A stretch of DNA of 64,000 nt, taken from Flavisolibacter tropicus. GTDB lineage: Bacteria; Bacteroidota; Bacteroidia; Chitinophagales; Chitinophagaceae. The stretch spans positions 5,163,501 through 5,227,500 of the forward strand of contig NZ_CP011390.1 of the NCBI RefSeq assembly GCF_001644645.1. The letters are read 5' to 3'. Below, piece after piece: positions 33,695 through 43,373 of the stretch (its first letter is position 1; every line of letters begins with the position of its first letter). The notes under the pieces are model-generated. The model was not told where the DNA came from. It saw only the letters and a program-made list of their open reading frames with translations, and searched no databases. The translations under genes were made by a program, and so were the position numbers.

Positions 33695-34972
33695 TTATTG
33701 TGCTGAAACCAGGTAGTAATTCTTTTTTCCTTTCTGCACCAATAAATATTGTTCATGAAGTAGAAGAGAGCTGTCAACTGTATACTGTATATTGTCAACT
33801 TTTTTCCTATTAATGCTTACGCCACCGTTTTGGATCATTTTGCGGGCTTCACCCTTACTAGGGAAGATGCCCGTGTCGGCTAGGAAGCTGATGATATCTA
33901 TACCTGTAGCTAGTTGCTCCTTACTCACGTTCACTTTTACAATGCCTTCCATGCCTTCCAGATCTTCAACACTCAGGCTTTCTGCCGGTGCATTTTGCTG
34001 GGCAAACAGTTTTTGAGTGGTTTCAATGGCTTTCTGGTAAGCCTCTTCACCGTGAACAAACTTTGTCACTTCCTCGGCCAAACGCTTTTGCAATACACGC
34101 TTGGAGGCGTCTTTTTGGTGTTCGGTAGTTAATTCGTCTATAATTTCCTTAGGCAGGAATGTAAAGATCTTGATCCATTTTTCAGCATCTGAATCAGCGG
34201 CGTTTAGCCAGAACTGGTAGAACTGGTAAGGGGTTGTCTTTTCCGCATCCAGCCAGATATTGCCGGATTCTGTTTTGCCAAACTTTCCGCCATCAGCCTT
34301 GGTAATCAACGGGTTAGTGAATACAAAAGCCTCTCCACCTACTTTGCGGCGAACCAGTTCGGTACCGGTGGTCATATTGCCCCACTGGTCGCTACCGCCC
34401 ATTTGTAGCTTACAGTTTTTGTTCATGTATAACCAGTAAAAGTCATAGCCTTGCATCAATTGGTACGCAAACTCGGTATAGCTGATACCGGTTTCGCCTT
34501 CTATGCGCTTTTTTACACTATCCTTGGCCATCATATAGTTCACCGTAATATGCTTGCCAGTATCGCGGAGGAAGTCAATAAAGGAAATGGACTTGAACCA
34601 GTCGTAGTTGTTAGCCATTTCAGCGGCATTAGGCTTAGATGGGTCAAAATCCAGGAATTTGGCTAGCTGGTTGTGTACGCCCTTAATATTTTTCTGTAAG
34701 GTGGCTTCATCCAATAAGTTGCGTTCCTCGCTTTTCATAGAAGGATCGCCAATCATGCCGGTGGCTCCACCCACTAAAGCAATAGGCTTATGTCCGGCTT
34801 TTTGCAAGTGAACGAGCAATAGAATGGGTACCAGGCTTCCAATATGCAAACTATCGGCTGTAGGGTCAAAACCTATATAGCCGGTTGTCATCTCTTTTTG
34901 CAGTTGTTCTTCGGTACCAGGCATAATGTCGTGGATCATGCCACGCCACCGTAATTCTTCTATTAAATTCAT
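33695..34972 (-). CDS. tyrS: Tyrosyl-tRNA synthetase
   Basis: A 425-residue class I synthetase that charges tRNA-Tyr. The HIGH motif is H43-I-G-S (SLHIGSLVP) and the KMSKS-type loop is K230-[13 protein letters not shown] near 192-200 is the tyrosine-binding segment. The C-terminal 70 residues form an S4 RNA-binding domain ([20 protein letters not shown]). This is the TyrRS-S bacterial form. A TAnnTTTG element lies just upstream on the reverse strand. Confidence 0.97.
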   Translation of the reverse strand: MNLIEELRWRGMIHDIMPGTEEQLQKEMTTGYIGFDPTADSLHIGSLVPILLLVHLQKAGHKPIALVGGATGMIGDPSMKSEERNLLDEATLQKNIKGVHNQLAKFLDFDPSKPNAAEMANNYDWFKSISFIDFLRDTGKHITVNYMMAKDSVKKRIEGETGISYTEFAYQLMQGYDFYWLYMNKNCKLQMGGSDQWGNMTTGTELVRRKVGGEAFVFTNPLITKADGGKFGKTESGNIWLDAEKTTPYQFYQFWLNAADSDAEKWIKIFTFLPKEIIDELTTEHQKDASKRVLQKRLAEEVTKFVHGEEAYQKAIETTQKLFAQQNAPAESLSVEDLEGMEGIVKVNVSKEQLATGIDIISFLADTGIFPSKGEARKMIQNGGVSINRKKVDNIQYTVDSSLLLHEQYLLVQKGKKNYYLVSAQ

Positions 34973-34992
34973 GGAAATGAAGCTTTAAGGCG

Positions 34993-35000
34993 CAAAAGTA
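34993..35000 (-). promoter_or_regulatory. TAnnTTTG -7 element for tyrS
   Basis: On the reverse strand TACTTTTG, 20 bases before the start codon at 34972. Confidence 0.55.
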
Positions 35001-35098
35001 AGGGAGTATACAATCTTAAGATAGATTATACCGTTTTAATATATGGTGAAATAACTCTCAAAGCGGCTTGAAAGCTGTGAATTGTAGGGTTTAAAGTA

Positions 35099-35106
35099 TA
35101 ATTTTG
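35099..35106 (+). promoter_or_regulatory. TAnnTTTG -7 element for porV2
   Basis: TAATTTTG, about 66 bases before the porV2 start. Confidence 0.45.
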
Positions 35107-35172
35107 TTTTGCAACCTAAATTGACTGACGATTCGTCCCTAAGCAATTGTTGCTTATAAGTAAACATACCAA

Positions 35173-36306
35173 ATGAAAGTTAACCTACTGCTCGCTACAA
35201 TCTGTACCTCCTTCACGTTGATTGGAAAGGCACAATTTCGCAAATACTCAAATGAATTTCTCAATATAGGTGTTGGGGCCCGCGGGTTGGCCATGGGGAG
35301 TGCTCAGGTGGCCTCTGTGAGTGATGGAACTGCCGGTTACTGGAATCCAGCTGGATTAACTGGCGTTCAAAATGTTCCTAGTGTGAGTGCTATGCATGCG
35401 GAATATTTTTCAGGTATTGGAAAGTATGATTATGCGAATTTAGCTATACCAATGGCTGGCAATAAGCGCACATTAGGACTGACAGCGATTCGGTTTGGCG
35501 TAGACGATATTCCCAATACTTTATTTTTGGTAGAACCAGATGGAACTATCAATTATAATAACATAAAGGAGTTTAGTTCTACTGACTATGCTTTTTTGCT
35601 TTCATTGGGCCAACGGTTGCGTCAAAGCGAAAACAAGAATGTGAATTTTGGAGTTAATGCAAAAGTGATTCACCGCAGCGTGGGTACGTTTGCCAAAGCA
35701 TGGGGATTTGGCTTAGACGCCGGACTTCAGATTCAGGCCAAACAGTGGCGTTTGGGCTTTGCTGCAAAAGACATAACGACAACGTTCAACTCTTGGACAT
35801 TTAACTTCACAGAGCGCGAGAAAGAGGCGTTATACTTAACGAATAATGATATTCCTGTAAAATCTACAGAAATGACTGCTCCCCGGTTAGTGGCGGGCTT
35901 GGCACGTGATTTTAAGTTTAATAAAAAGTTTAGTTTATTAGCGGAAGCTAATTTCGATTTTACGTTTGATGGACAACGTAATACGTTAGTAAGCACTGAA
36001 AATGTAAATGTTGATCCGAAGATAGGTTTAGAAGCTAACCTAAGTAATGTGGTCTTTTTACGGGCTGGTGTAAATAATTTTCAAAAAGCTCTGGCAGATC
36101 AGGATACACTGAATCAAAAGAAAGTGTGGATCTATCAGCCAACGCTAGGTGCCGGCTTTCGGTTACAGAATGTGCACATTGACTACGCCTTTACCAACCT
36201 GGCTAACCAATCCAATGCCTTGTATACCCATGTTTTCTCTCTCCAATTAGATCTGGTTAAACCAAAAAATAAAACCAATACGAAAACCAAAGCGAAAACA
36301 AAATAA
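35173..36306 (+). CDS. porV2: PorV-like type IX sorting outer-membrane protein (PorV2)
   Basis: A 377-residue outer-membrane beta-barrel of the PorV/PorQ/FadL-like family with signal MKVNLLLATICTSFTLIGKAQ (21 residues, read as MKVNLLLATICTSFT then LIGKAQ). NIGVGARGLAMGSAQVASV and GTAGYWNPAGLTG near 33-65 are the diagnostic N-terminal hatch motif. It ends in a Lys/Thr/Asn tail. PorV shuttles type IX cargo to the sortase PorU; this copy is 23 bases upstream of a PorU-like sortase, so the pair fits the PorV2/PorU2 arrangement. Confidence 0.85.
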   Translation: MKVNLLLATICTSFTLIGKAQFRKYSNEFLNIGVGARGLAMGSAQVASVSDGTAGYWNPAGLTGVQNVPSVSAMHAEYFSGIGKYDYANLAIPMAGNKRTLGLTAIRFGVDDIPNTLFLVEPDGTINYNNIKEFSSTDYAFLLSLGQRLRQSENKNVNFGVNAKVIHRSVGTFAKAWGFGLDAGLQIQAKQWRLGFAAKDITTTFNSWTFNFTEREKEALYLTNNDIPVKSTEMTAPRLVAGLARDFKFNKKFSLLAEANFDFTFDGQRNTLVSTENVNVDPKIGLEANLSNVVFLRAGVNNFQKALADQDTLNQKKVWIYQPTLGAGFRLQNVHIDYAFTNLANQSNALYTHVFSLQLDLVKPKNKTNTKTKAKTK

Positions 36307-36329
36307 TCCTGCTACCCAAACACTCTTAT

Positions 36330-39300
36330 ATGAAAAAGTTTTTCGTCTGCTTACTGATACTCTCAGGCTTTATTTCTAAAGCGCAGGTATATAATAACGA
36401 ATGGATAGATCATTCAAAAACCTACTATAAGTTTAAAGTAGGTAAAACGGGTCTGCATCGCATTCCTCAAACTGTTGTTTCTGCTGCGGGTTTAGGTAGT
36501 ACGCCTGCAGAATACTTTCAGCTTTGGCGTAATGGTACCCAGGTACCTATTTATACAACCGTTTCTTCTGGCCCAATGTCTGCCAGTGACTATATAGAGT
36601 TTTGGGGTGAAATGAATGATGGTAGACCCGATAAGGAATTATATAGAAATCCGGGATACCAATTGAATGATAAGTATAGTTTGTTAACAGATACTGCTGT
36701 TTATTTTTTAACGGTAGACCCTGTTGTTTCTAATAATTTACGATTGAGAGATGTTGCCAATAATGTGGGAGGTAATACGCTGGCTCCAGAGCCTTACTTC
36801 ATGTACACTGTTGGCAATTATTTTAATAAGGCCAGATTAAATAATGGTTATGCTGTCAATGTCGGCGAAACACTATATTCTTCTTCATATGATAGAGGTG
36901 AGGGATGGACTTCCGCAGAGATAGGGGGGACGCCACACACGTATACTTTTTCTGATCTGAACGTATCTACAACTGGCCCTGATGCCAAATTCACAATTGC
37001 TCTCTCTGGAAACCGGGTAAATCCACGCAGTTATCGTGTAAAAGTCAACAGTGACTCCCTACTAGGAAAACAGATGGATTACTATAACGATAGCAAGGAC
37101 TCGGGAACTTTTTCTGCTAGCAAGTTAGCAGCTACAAACAAGGCTCTCATTGAAGTGGCACAAATTAGTAGCGTTGGATCGGATGCAATGGTTATTCACA
37201 AATATGAGTTAACCTACCCTCGGCAGTTTAATTTTGGCGCGCAACAAAATTTCGAGTTTGCATTGCCTGCTAGCGCCTCTGGCAATTACTTGGAAATTAA
37301 GAATTTTAATTTTGGGTCAGTTGCTCCAGTTTTATATGACCTAACAAATGGCAAACGATATGTAGGCAACATTTCTACACCTACCATTGTAAAAGTAGTA
37401 TTAGAGCCGTCTTTGGCAGATCGGCGCTTGGTGTTGGTATCGCAGGTAGCAGCAAATAATACTTCTATTGCTTCTTTGGAAACGCGCAAGTTTGTAGATT
37501 ATGCACAAGCCAGCAATCAAGGTAATTATATAATCATAACCAATTCATTATTGGTGCCCTCATCAGGAGCTAATCCTATTGAAGATTACAAACAGTATCG
37601 CAGTTCAGTTGAAGGAGGAAGTCATTCTGTAGTAGTGGCAATGATTGATGAATTGGTAGACCAGTTTGCTTTTGGAATTAAAAAGCACCCGATGGCGGTT
37701 CGGGACTTTCTTCTTTATGCGCGAGAGCAATTTACAGTAAAGCCGAAGAATGTTCTGTTAATTGGTAAAGGAGTTAATTACGTCCATCAGCGGGTATATG
37801 AAAATTATGCCGATTTAGATAAACTCAACCTGGTACCAACATTTGGCTGGCCGGCCTCGGATATATTGTTAGCTTGTGATAAAGGGTATGCTATTCCAAA
37901 ACTTCCGATTGGTCGATTATCTGTAGTTAGTCCAACGGAAATAAGCGACTATTTAAATAAAATAAAAGAGTATGAGTCTTCACAACGTGTATCTTCTCCG
38001 CTAGTTAAAGACAGGGCTTGGATGAAAAATGTTATGCATGTAGTTGGGGCTAGTGAACCGAGCTTGCAAAGGATACTAGATTATTACATGCAAGGCTATA
38101 GCAATACAATATCAGATACTTTATTTGGGGCGAAAGTATATACCATTTCAAAAAACTCGCCTGAAGTCGTTCAGGAAGTGAATAATGGTTTAATTGATAA
38201 ATTATTTGAAGACGGGTTAAGTCTAATTACTTATTTTGGTCATTCATCGGTTACTACTCTGGCATTTGATCTAAATGGTCCAAGCAAATATAATAATCCA
38301 GGAAAGTATCCTTTTTTTGTTGCATTAGGTTGTATGGCTGGGGACTTTTATAACTTTAACACTACACGTTTTGTAAACAAAGAAACACTTTCTGAAAAAT
38401 TTGTTTTAGCACCCAAGCGAGGCTCTATAAGTTTTATTGCCAGTAGTTCTTACGGTATTCCCCATTATCTGGATATCTATAACAGTAGATTTTATAAGAA
38501 TATTTCAGTAAACGGTTACGGCGAATCTATAGGAGAAAGTATGAGCGCCACAGTATCTCAAACAATGTCTTATACAACTCAGGAGGACTTCTATGCAAGG
38601 TCCACCTGTGAGCAAATAGCCTTACACGGTGATCCTGCACTGAAATTAAATTACTTTTTGAAACCAGATTTCGTAATCGAAGAACCAAATTTAAGAGTTA
38701 GTCCAAGTTTTGTATCTGTAACAGATAAGACGTTTAGTTTAAACGCCAAAATCTTAAATATAGGTAGGGGCATTAACACCGATTTGATTGTTGAAGTAAA
38801 ACGTGAACTCCCCAATGGATCTTCCGGAATTATTTTTAGAGATACTATTCCTGCTACCCGTTTTGAAGATTCAATTCATGTTTTAATTCCAATTAATCCA
38901 ATATCTGACAAGGGGTTAAATAAGTTAACGGTTACGATTGATCCGGAAAACTTAATAAATGAAAGTTACGAGACAAATAATACCATTACCAAAGAGGTAG
39001 TTATTTATAACGATGAGATTCATCCTATTTACCCATATAATTACTCTATTGTAAATAGACAGGGAATAAAACTTATAGCTTCTACTGCTAATCCTTTTGC
39101 AGAAGAGAAAGAATATAGACTTGAAGTAGATACCACAGAATCATTCCAAACACCGCTATCTGTAAAAACAATAAAAGCAGTAGGAGGGATAGTTGAATTT
39201 AATCCTGGTATTACATTTAATGATAATTCTGTTTATTATTGGCGGGTAGCCCCAGTTTCTAGCAGTATACGTACTTGGAATTCAGCCTCATTTGTCTATA

Positions 39301-41366
39301 TCCCTAATCATGATTTAGGGTTTAACCAATCTCACGTTGATCAACATCAATATTCTGAGAAGCAACAAATTACGTTAAACAAAAGAGGCCGTTGGAATTT
39401 TGATTCTGTGCTACAAAATTTAAATATTCGCAATTGTGTAACTATTTCAGCATCCTCTGCTGAAACAGACTTTAGTATTGCGATCAATGGAGATAGAAGC
39501 CTCTTACGAAATGCTTGTGGGCGTTCTATTCTGGCTTTTAATGCGTTTGACCCTAAAACCTTTAAAATGTTCCAAAATGATAAGTCTGGAAAATATGGAA
39601 ATATAAGTTGTGGCAGGCCTATGTCTGATTGGACTTTTGAGTTTGATTATTTGACATCAAGCTCACGCAGACTCGCTAGAGATTTTATAGATAGTATTCC
39701 TAATGGATATTTTGTTGTTGTAAGAAATATAATGAGGTATACTCAAGTGGGCGGGTTTGTTAATGAATGGATGGCTGATGAGTCAACAATGGGTGCAGGG
39801 AAAACACTTTATCATAAATTAAAAAATGCGGGCTTCGCAGATCTTGATTCATTCTATCGTCATAGGGCATTTATATTTATATATCAAAAGGGTAATTCTG
39901 GATTCAAACCAGTTTCAATGTTTTCTGATAATGAATATGATGTCATAATGCTTTCTCAAAACTTTAAAACTCCTGATTCCATTGGGCACATAACTTCTCC
40001 ATTATATGGTCCATCAAGAAAATGGAAGCAGGTTAAATGGGACGGTTATACTGCAGATCAGGTTAGTACAGATAAAGTAACTTTTGATATAATAGGAGTG
40101 CGTCCTGATGGAAGTTCTCAGACATTGTTTGCAAATATTGATCCTGTAGAAAAAGGTCAGGATGTTTCTACAATTAATCCTATTGATTACCCCAACTTGC
40201 AGTTAAGAATGACAAGTAGGGATAGCATAAACTATACACCTTATCAGTTAAATTTTTGGCGAGTGACTTATGACCCTGTACCAGAAGGAGCTGTGGCACC
40301 AAATATCTTTTTCAACATGAAAGACACTTTTGATGTAGGAGAGCCTGCTACTTTGAAACTAGCTTATAAAAATGTTAGTGATGTAAAATTTGCAGATAGT
40401 ATAAAAGCAAAACTAACAGTAACAGATCGCAATAATATAACTCATACGCTAAGTGTGCCAAGACAAAAACCATTGATTAGCGGCGATACTTTAATCCTTA
40501 CTTATGATATTCCAACTCAGAACCTTGAAGGAAACAATACATTGTTTGTTGAATTAAATCCAGATAGAGATCAAAATGAACAGTATTATTTTAATAACAA
40601 TGTTTTCCATGATTTCTTTGTGAAGGGGGATACTTTAAATCCTGTTCTTGATGTTACTTTTGATGATAGGCATATTTTAAACGGTGATATTGTTGCGGCA
40701 AAGCCTAGGATTCAAATCAAACTAAAAGATGAAGCACGATATATGTTATTGGACAATGAAAGTTTGGTGACCGTACAGGTAAAATACCCAAATGAACAGA
40801 CGCCAAGGAGTTTTAATTTTAATTCAGATACATTAAGGTTTACTAAAGCAGTAGAAAGCTCTGGTTCAGAAAATGAAGCAACTATAGACTTTATGCCTGA
40901 CTTAACAGAAGATGGAGATTATGAGCTGATTGTTTCTGGCAAAGACAAAAGTGGTAATAGAGCGGGTGAACTTGAATACAGAGTGAACTTTCAGGTGGTT
41001 AGGAAGCCAATGATTTCAAATATGCTGAATTATCCTAACCCATTTACAACTTCTACATCTTTTGTATTTACAATTACAGGTTCAGATGTGCCACAAAATC
41101 TCCGAATCCAAATAATGACTATTACAGGAAAAGTTGTTCGTGAGATTACAAAAGAAGAGCTGGGAAGATTGCATATAGGCAGAAATATTACAGAATATAA
41201 GTGGGATGGAACAGATCAGTACGGGCAAAAGTTAGGTAATGGGGTATATCTATACCGCGTGATAACCAACCTGAATGGAAAAGCATTAGAAAAATATAAG
41301 TCTGCTAACGGAGACACAGATAAGTATTTTAATAATGGATATGGTAAAATGTATTTGATGAGATAA
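36330..41366 (+). CDS. porU2: PorU-like type IX secretion sortase (PorU2), C25 peptidase
   Basis: A 1678-residue exported protein of the gingipain C25 family. Signal MKKFFVCLLILSGFISKAQ. The peptidase domain spans roughly 395-780, with catalytic His638 (YFGHSSVTTLAF) and Cys668 (ALGCMAGDFYN). Beta-sandwich modules follow (CARDB-like around 810-890, others to about 1540). The end is a type IX/FlgD-like domain from about 1566 (NYPNPFTTSTSF, then WDGTDQYGQKLGNGVYLYRV). True PorU is shorter (about 1150); this length fits PorU2. PorU-type enzymes cut the C-terminal signal of cargo and attach it to lipopolysaccharide. Confidence 0.88.
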   Translation: MKKFFVCLLILSGFISKAQVYNNEWIDHSKTYYKFKVGKTGLHRIPQTVVSAAGLGSTPAEYFQLWRNGTQVPIYTTVSSGPMSASDYIEFWGEMNDGRPDKELYRNPGYQLNDKYSLLTDTAVYFLTVDPVVSNNLRLRDVANNVGGNTLAPEPYFMYTVGNYFNKARLNNGYAVNVGETLYSSSYDRGEGWTSAEIGGTPHTYTFSDLNVSTTGPDAKFTIALSGNRVNPRSYRVKVNSDSLLGKQMDYYNDSKDSGTFSASKLAATNKALIEVAQISSVGSDAMVIHKYELTYPRQFNFGAQQNFEFALPASASGNYLEIKNFNFGSVAPVLYDLTNGKRYVGNISTPTIVKVVLEPSLADRRLVLVSQVAANNTSIASLETRKFVDYAQASNQGNYIIITNSLLVPSSGANPIEDYKQYRSSVEGGSHSVVVAMIDELVDQFAFGIKKHPMAVRDFLLYAREQFTVKPKNVLLIGKGVNYVHQRVYENYADLDKLNLVPTFGWPASDILLACDKGYAIPKLPIGRLSVVSPTEISDYLNKIKEYESSQRVSSPLVKDRAWMKNVMHVVGASEPSLQRILDYYMQGYSNTISDTLFGAKVYTISKNSPEVVQEVNNGLIDKLFEDGLSLITYFGHSSVTTLAFDLNGPSKYNNPGKYPFFVALGCMAGDFYNFNTTRFVNKETLSEKFVLAPKRGSISFIASSSYGIPHYLDIYNSRFYKNISVNGYGESIGESMSATVSQTMSYTTQEDFYARSTCEQIALHGDPALKLNYFLKPDFVIEEPNLRVSPSFVSVTDKTFSLNAKILNIGRGINTDLIVEVKRELPNGSSGIIFRDTIPATRFEDSIHVLIPINPISDKGLNKLTVTIDPENLINESYETNNTITKEVVIYNDEIHPIYPYNYSIVNRQGIKLIASTANPFAEEKEYRLEVDTTESFQTPLSVKTIKAVGGIVEFNPGITFNDNSVYYWRVAPVSSSIRTWNSASFVYIPNHDLGFNQSHVDQHQYSEKQQITLNKRGRWNFDSVLQNLNIRNCVTISASSAETDFSIAINGDRSLLRNACGRSILAFNAFDPKTFKMFQNDKSGKYGNISCGRPMSDWTFEFDYLTSSSRRLARDFIDSIPNGYFVVVRNIMRYTQVGGFVNEWMADESTMGAGKTLYHKLKNAGFADLDSFYRHRAFIFIYQKGNSGFKPVSMFSDNEYDVIMLSQNFKTPDSIGHITSPLYGPSRKWKQVKWDGYTADQVSTDKVTFDIIGVRPDGSSQTLFANIDPVEKGQDVSTINPIDYPNLQLRMTSRDSINYTPYQLNFWRVTYDPVPEGAVAPNIFFNMKDTFDVGEPATLKLAYKNVSDVKFADSIKAKLTVTDRNNITHTLSVPRQKPLISGDTLILTYDIPTQNLEGNNTLFVELNPDRDQNEQYYFNNNVFHDFFVKGDTLNPVLDVTFDDRHILNGDIVAAKPRIQIKLKDEARYMLLDNESLVTVQVKYPNEQTPRSFNFNSDTLRFTKAVESSGSENEATIDFMPDLTEDGDYELIVSGKDKSGNRAGELEYRVNFQVVRKPMISNMLNYPNPFTTSTSFVFTITGSDVPQNLRIQIMTITGKVVREITKEELGRLHIGRNITEYKWDGTDQYGQKLGNGVYLYRVITNLNGKALEKYKSANGDTDKYFNNGYGKMYLMR

Positions 41367-41375
41367 TTCTGTGAT

Positions 41376-42383
41376 TTGAAGAAGTATTTTGAAGAGTTAG
41401 ACAGTCTCAGGTTTTTCATATTTATTATGATTTCAGCCCATCATATTGGTGTCTGGCAATATGATCATGGGCATACTTATTTTTTTGCTTTGTCTGGATT
41501 TTTAATTGGACATACCACATTCAAAAGGCTTGAGCTTAACCAAGCATTTTCAATAAAGTATTTTTTACTAAATAGGATATTGAGAACATTTCCTGTCTAC
41601 TTCCTTGTCCTTTTGATTTGTGGTATTTCCTATCTTATATTTCAGTTTTTAGGAAAGCATATTTCTATTAATGACTATTGGTCATATTTTTTCTTTCTAC
41701 AAAATTACTTTGCAGGCGATGCCTTGTTTATACTAAAAAATCTTTGGGCAATGGCTGTAACAGAGCAATTGTATCTTGGATGGGGTATCCTGATGGTTCT
41801 GTTCAGAAAAAATATGATCACTTTATTACCCTGGTTGGCACTTAGTTTTACTATTCTAGCTTTCATGGTAGGGTGTTTTACCAATAATGTCTATGAAAGT
41901 ACGCTCTCATATGCAGGAATATTTTGCTTCTCTGCTTACGCCGCGAGTTTTTATTTTACGAAAAACAAGATTTTTCGATTCATTTATAGTTTAAGCTCAA
42001 ACACTATACTATTTTTTGTCAGCCTCTTTATAGTTGCTTTAATTAGCGGATTTTATTTTTTAGCAGGCATAGGCTATCTTTTAAAGGAGCATATAATGAC
42101 ATTTTTGTTCTGCGGCTTATTGATGTTGGTTTGTTTTAAAAAAGATGGAAACTTTCATATTCTAGCCAATAAAAAAGGGCGCTATTTAGGCAAATTGTCT
42201 TATGGGCTTTATTGTTACCATGCTTTTGCTATTACAGCGGTGCTTATGTATAGTAATTATAAAAAGTGGGAGATAAATCGAGTTGGACTTTTTTTAATAG
42301 CACTATCACTTACAATTATTATTTCTACTATTAGCTATGAGTATTATGAAAAACGATTTCTTAAACTAAAGCATACAATTTAA
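41376..42383 (+). CDS. Membrane acyltransferase (acyltransferase 3 family)
   Basis: A 335-residue polytopic protein with about ten membrane helices. ELDSLRFFIFIMISAHHIG near 7-25 contains the family's catalytic His region (normally RxxA...H), and FFALSGFLIGH near 35-45 is the next conserved block. These enzymes O-acylate sugars or lipids at the membrane. The start is TTG at 41376, only 9 bases after the porU2 stop; the N-terminus MKKYFEELDSLRF leaves no room for a later ATG. Tight coupling to porU2 suggests a role in modifying the surface glycolipid to which cargo is attached, which is inference. Confidence 0.85.
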   Translation: MKKYFEELDSLRFFIFIMISAHHIGVWQYDHGHTYFFALSGFLIGHTTFKRLELNQAFSIKYFLLNRILRTFPVYFLVLLICGISYLIFQFLGKHISINDYWSYFFFLQNYFAGDALFILKNLWAMAVTEQLYLGWGILMVLFRKNMITLLPWLALSFTILAFMVGCFTNNVYESTLSYAGIFCFSAYAASFYFTKNKIFRFIYSLSSNTILFFVSLFIVALISGFYFLAGIGYLLKEHIMTFLFCGLLMLVCFKKDGNFHILANKKGRYLGKLSYGLYCYHAFAITAVLMYSNYKKWEINRVGLFLIALSLTIIISTISYEYYEKRFLKLKHTI

Positions 42384-42423
42384 TAATTGTCACTATACCA
42401 ATGCAACGCATTAATAGTTGTCT

Positions 42424-43014
42424 TTAATTTTTTAAAGATAAATTCCTTACTATATACTTACCCACCATATCAAATTCCAAGTTCACTTGCTCACTTTCCT
42501 TTAAATATTGTAGTATAGTATGTTCATAAGTATAAGGGATGATAGCAACGCTAAAAGTATTCTTTCCTACATTATATACAGTCAAACTAGTGCCATTCAA
42601 ACTAATTGAGCCCTTTTCTATTACAAGGGGGGCAAAGTTTTCTGAGAATGAAAAGGTGAACTCCCAACTCCCTTTTTTGTCTTCTATCTTTTCGCATATC
42701 CCGATTGTATCTACATGCCCTTGGACAAAGTGCCCATCTAACCGGCTGGAGGGCAATAAGCTACGCTCAATATTGACAAAGAAACCTTCTCGCCATTGAT
42801 TTAGAGCTGTTTTTTCAAGCGTCTCTTGTACTGCTGTTACTCTATGGCTGTCGCCCCGAATTTCTTCAACAGTAAGACATACCCCATTATGGGCTATACT
42901 TTGATCTACCTTAAATTCAGAAGATAGAGGGGATTGAATCCAAAATGTCTTATTCGTCCCATTGATTTCTACCTCTTTAACCTGGCCTAAAACCTCAATA
43001 ATGCCTGTAAACAT
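42424..43014 (-). CDS. ribE: Riboflavin synthase alpha subunit
   Basis: A 196-residue enzyme that dismutates two 6,7-dimethyl-8-ribityllumazine molecules to riboflavin. The start is set at 43014, where the near-universal MFTGIIEVLGQ N-terminus begins; an ATG 24 bases upstream would add MQKPEICP. Two lumazine-binding repeats are visible, about 1-97 (with the SIAHNGVCLTV motif) and 98-196 (KGSISLNGTSLTV). Single gene, divergent from rpsU. Confidence 0.95.
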   Translation of the reverse strand: MFTGIIEVLGQVKEVEINGTNKTFWIQSPLSSEFKVDQSIAHNGVCLTVEEIRGDSHRVTAVQETLEKTALNQWREGFFVNIERSLLPSSRLDGHFVQGHVDTIGICEKIEDKKGSWEFTFSFSENFAPLVIEKGSISLNGTSLTVYNVGKNTFSVAIIPYTYEHTILQYLKESEQVNLEFDMVGKYIVRNLSLKN

Positions 43015-43043
43015 GGGGCAAATTTCGGGTTTTTGCATTTTAT

Positions 43044-43076
43044 TTTGGTTTGATGTTAAAAACCTTGCTATCTTCG
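43044..43076 (+). promoter_or_regulatory. Candidate rpsU promoter (TTTG / TAnnTTCG)
   Basis: TTTG at 43044-43047 and TATCTTCG at 43069-43076 (one mismatch from TAnnTTTG), with 21 bases between, as expected for a Bacteroidota housekeeping promoter. Confidence 0.5.
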
Positions 43077-43097
43077 CGTTTCCAAAAAAAATTATTT

Positions 43098-43106
43098 AAA
43101 GGAGGT
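43098..43106 (+). promoter_or_regulatory. Strong Shine-Dalgarno of rpsU
   Basis: AAAGGAGGT ends 7 bases before the rpsU ATG, an almost perfect complement to the 16S 3' end. Other genes in the window lack such a site. In Bacteroidota ribosomes the anti-SD is masked with help of bS21, so this SD is likely an autoregulatory sensor. Confidence 0.85.
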
Positions 43107-43113
43107 ATAACGC

Positions 43114-43311
43114 ATGTTAATCATTGATTCTAAGGACTGCGAGAACATAGACAAAGCTTTGAAGAAGTATAAAAAGAAATTCGAAAAAGCTAAGATCTTA
43201 TTGCAGTTGCGTGAGCGCCAGTCATTTACTAAGCCATCTGTAAAACGCAGAGGTGAAGTATTGAAGGCGATCTACAAACAACAGATTGCCAGCGGAAAAA
43301 TTGAAGGTTAA
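43114..43311 (+). CDS. rpsU: 30S ribosomal protein bS21
   Basis: A 65-residue basic protein of the small ribosomal subunit. SKDCENIDKALKKYKKKFEK followed by LLQLRERQSFTKPSVKRR is the normal S21 pattern, and the length is typical for the phylum. In Bacteroidia, bS21 together with bS6 and bS18 helps hide the 16S anti-Shine-Dalgarno. The strong SD before this gene fits a feedback loop in which bS21-free ribosomes translate rpsU preferentially. First gene of rpsU-xerC-hpf. Confidence 0.96.
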   Translation: MLIIDSKDCENIDKALKKYKKKFEKAKILLQLRERQSFTKPSVKRRGEVLKAIYKQQIASGKIEG

Positions 43312-43373
43312 TACCTCTTTCACCGATAGTAAATAGCTGCAAGGTTTTTATATCTTGCAGCTATTCTTTTTTT

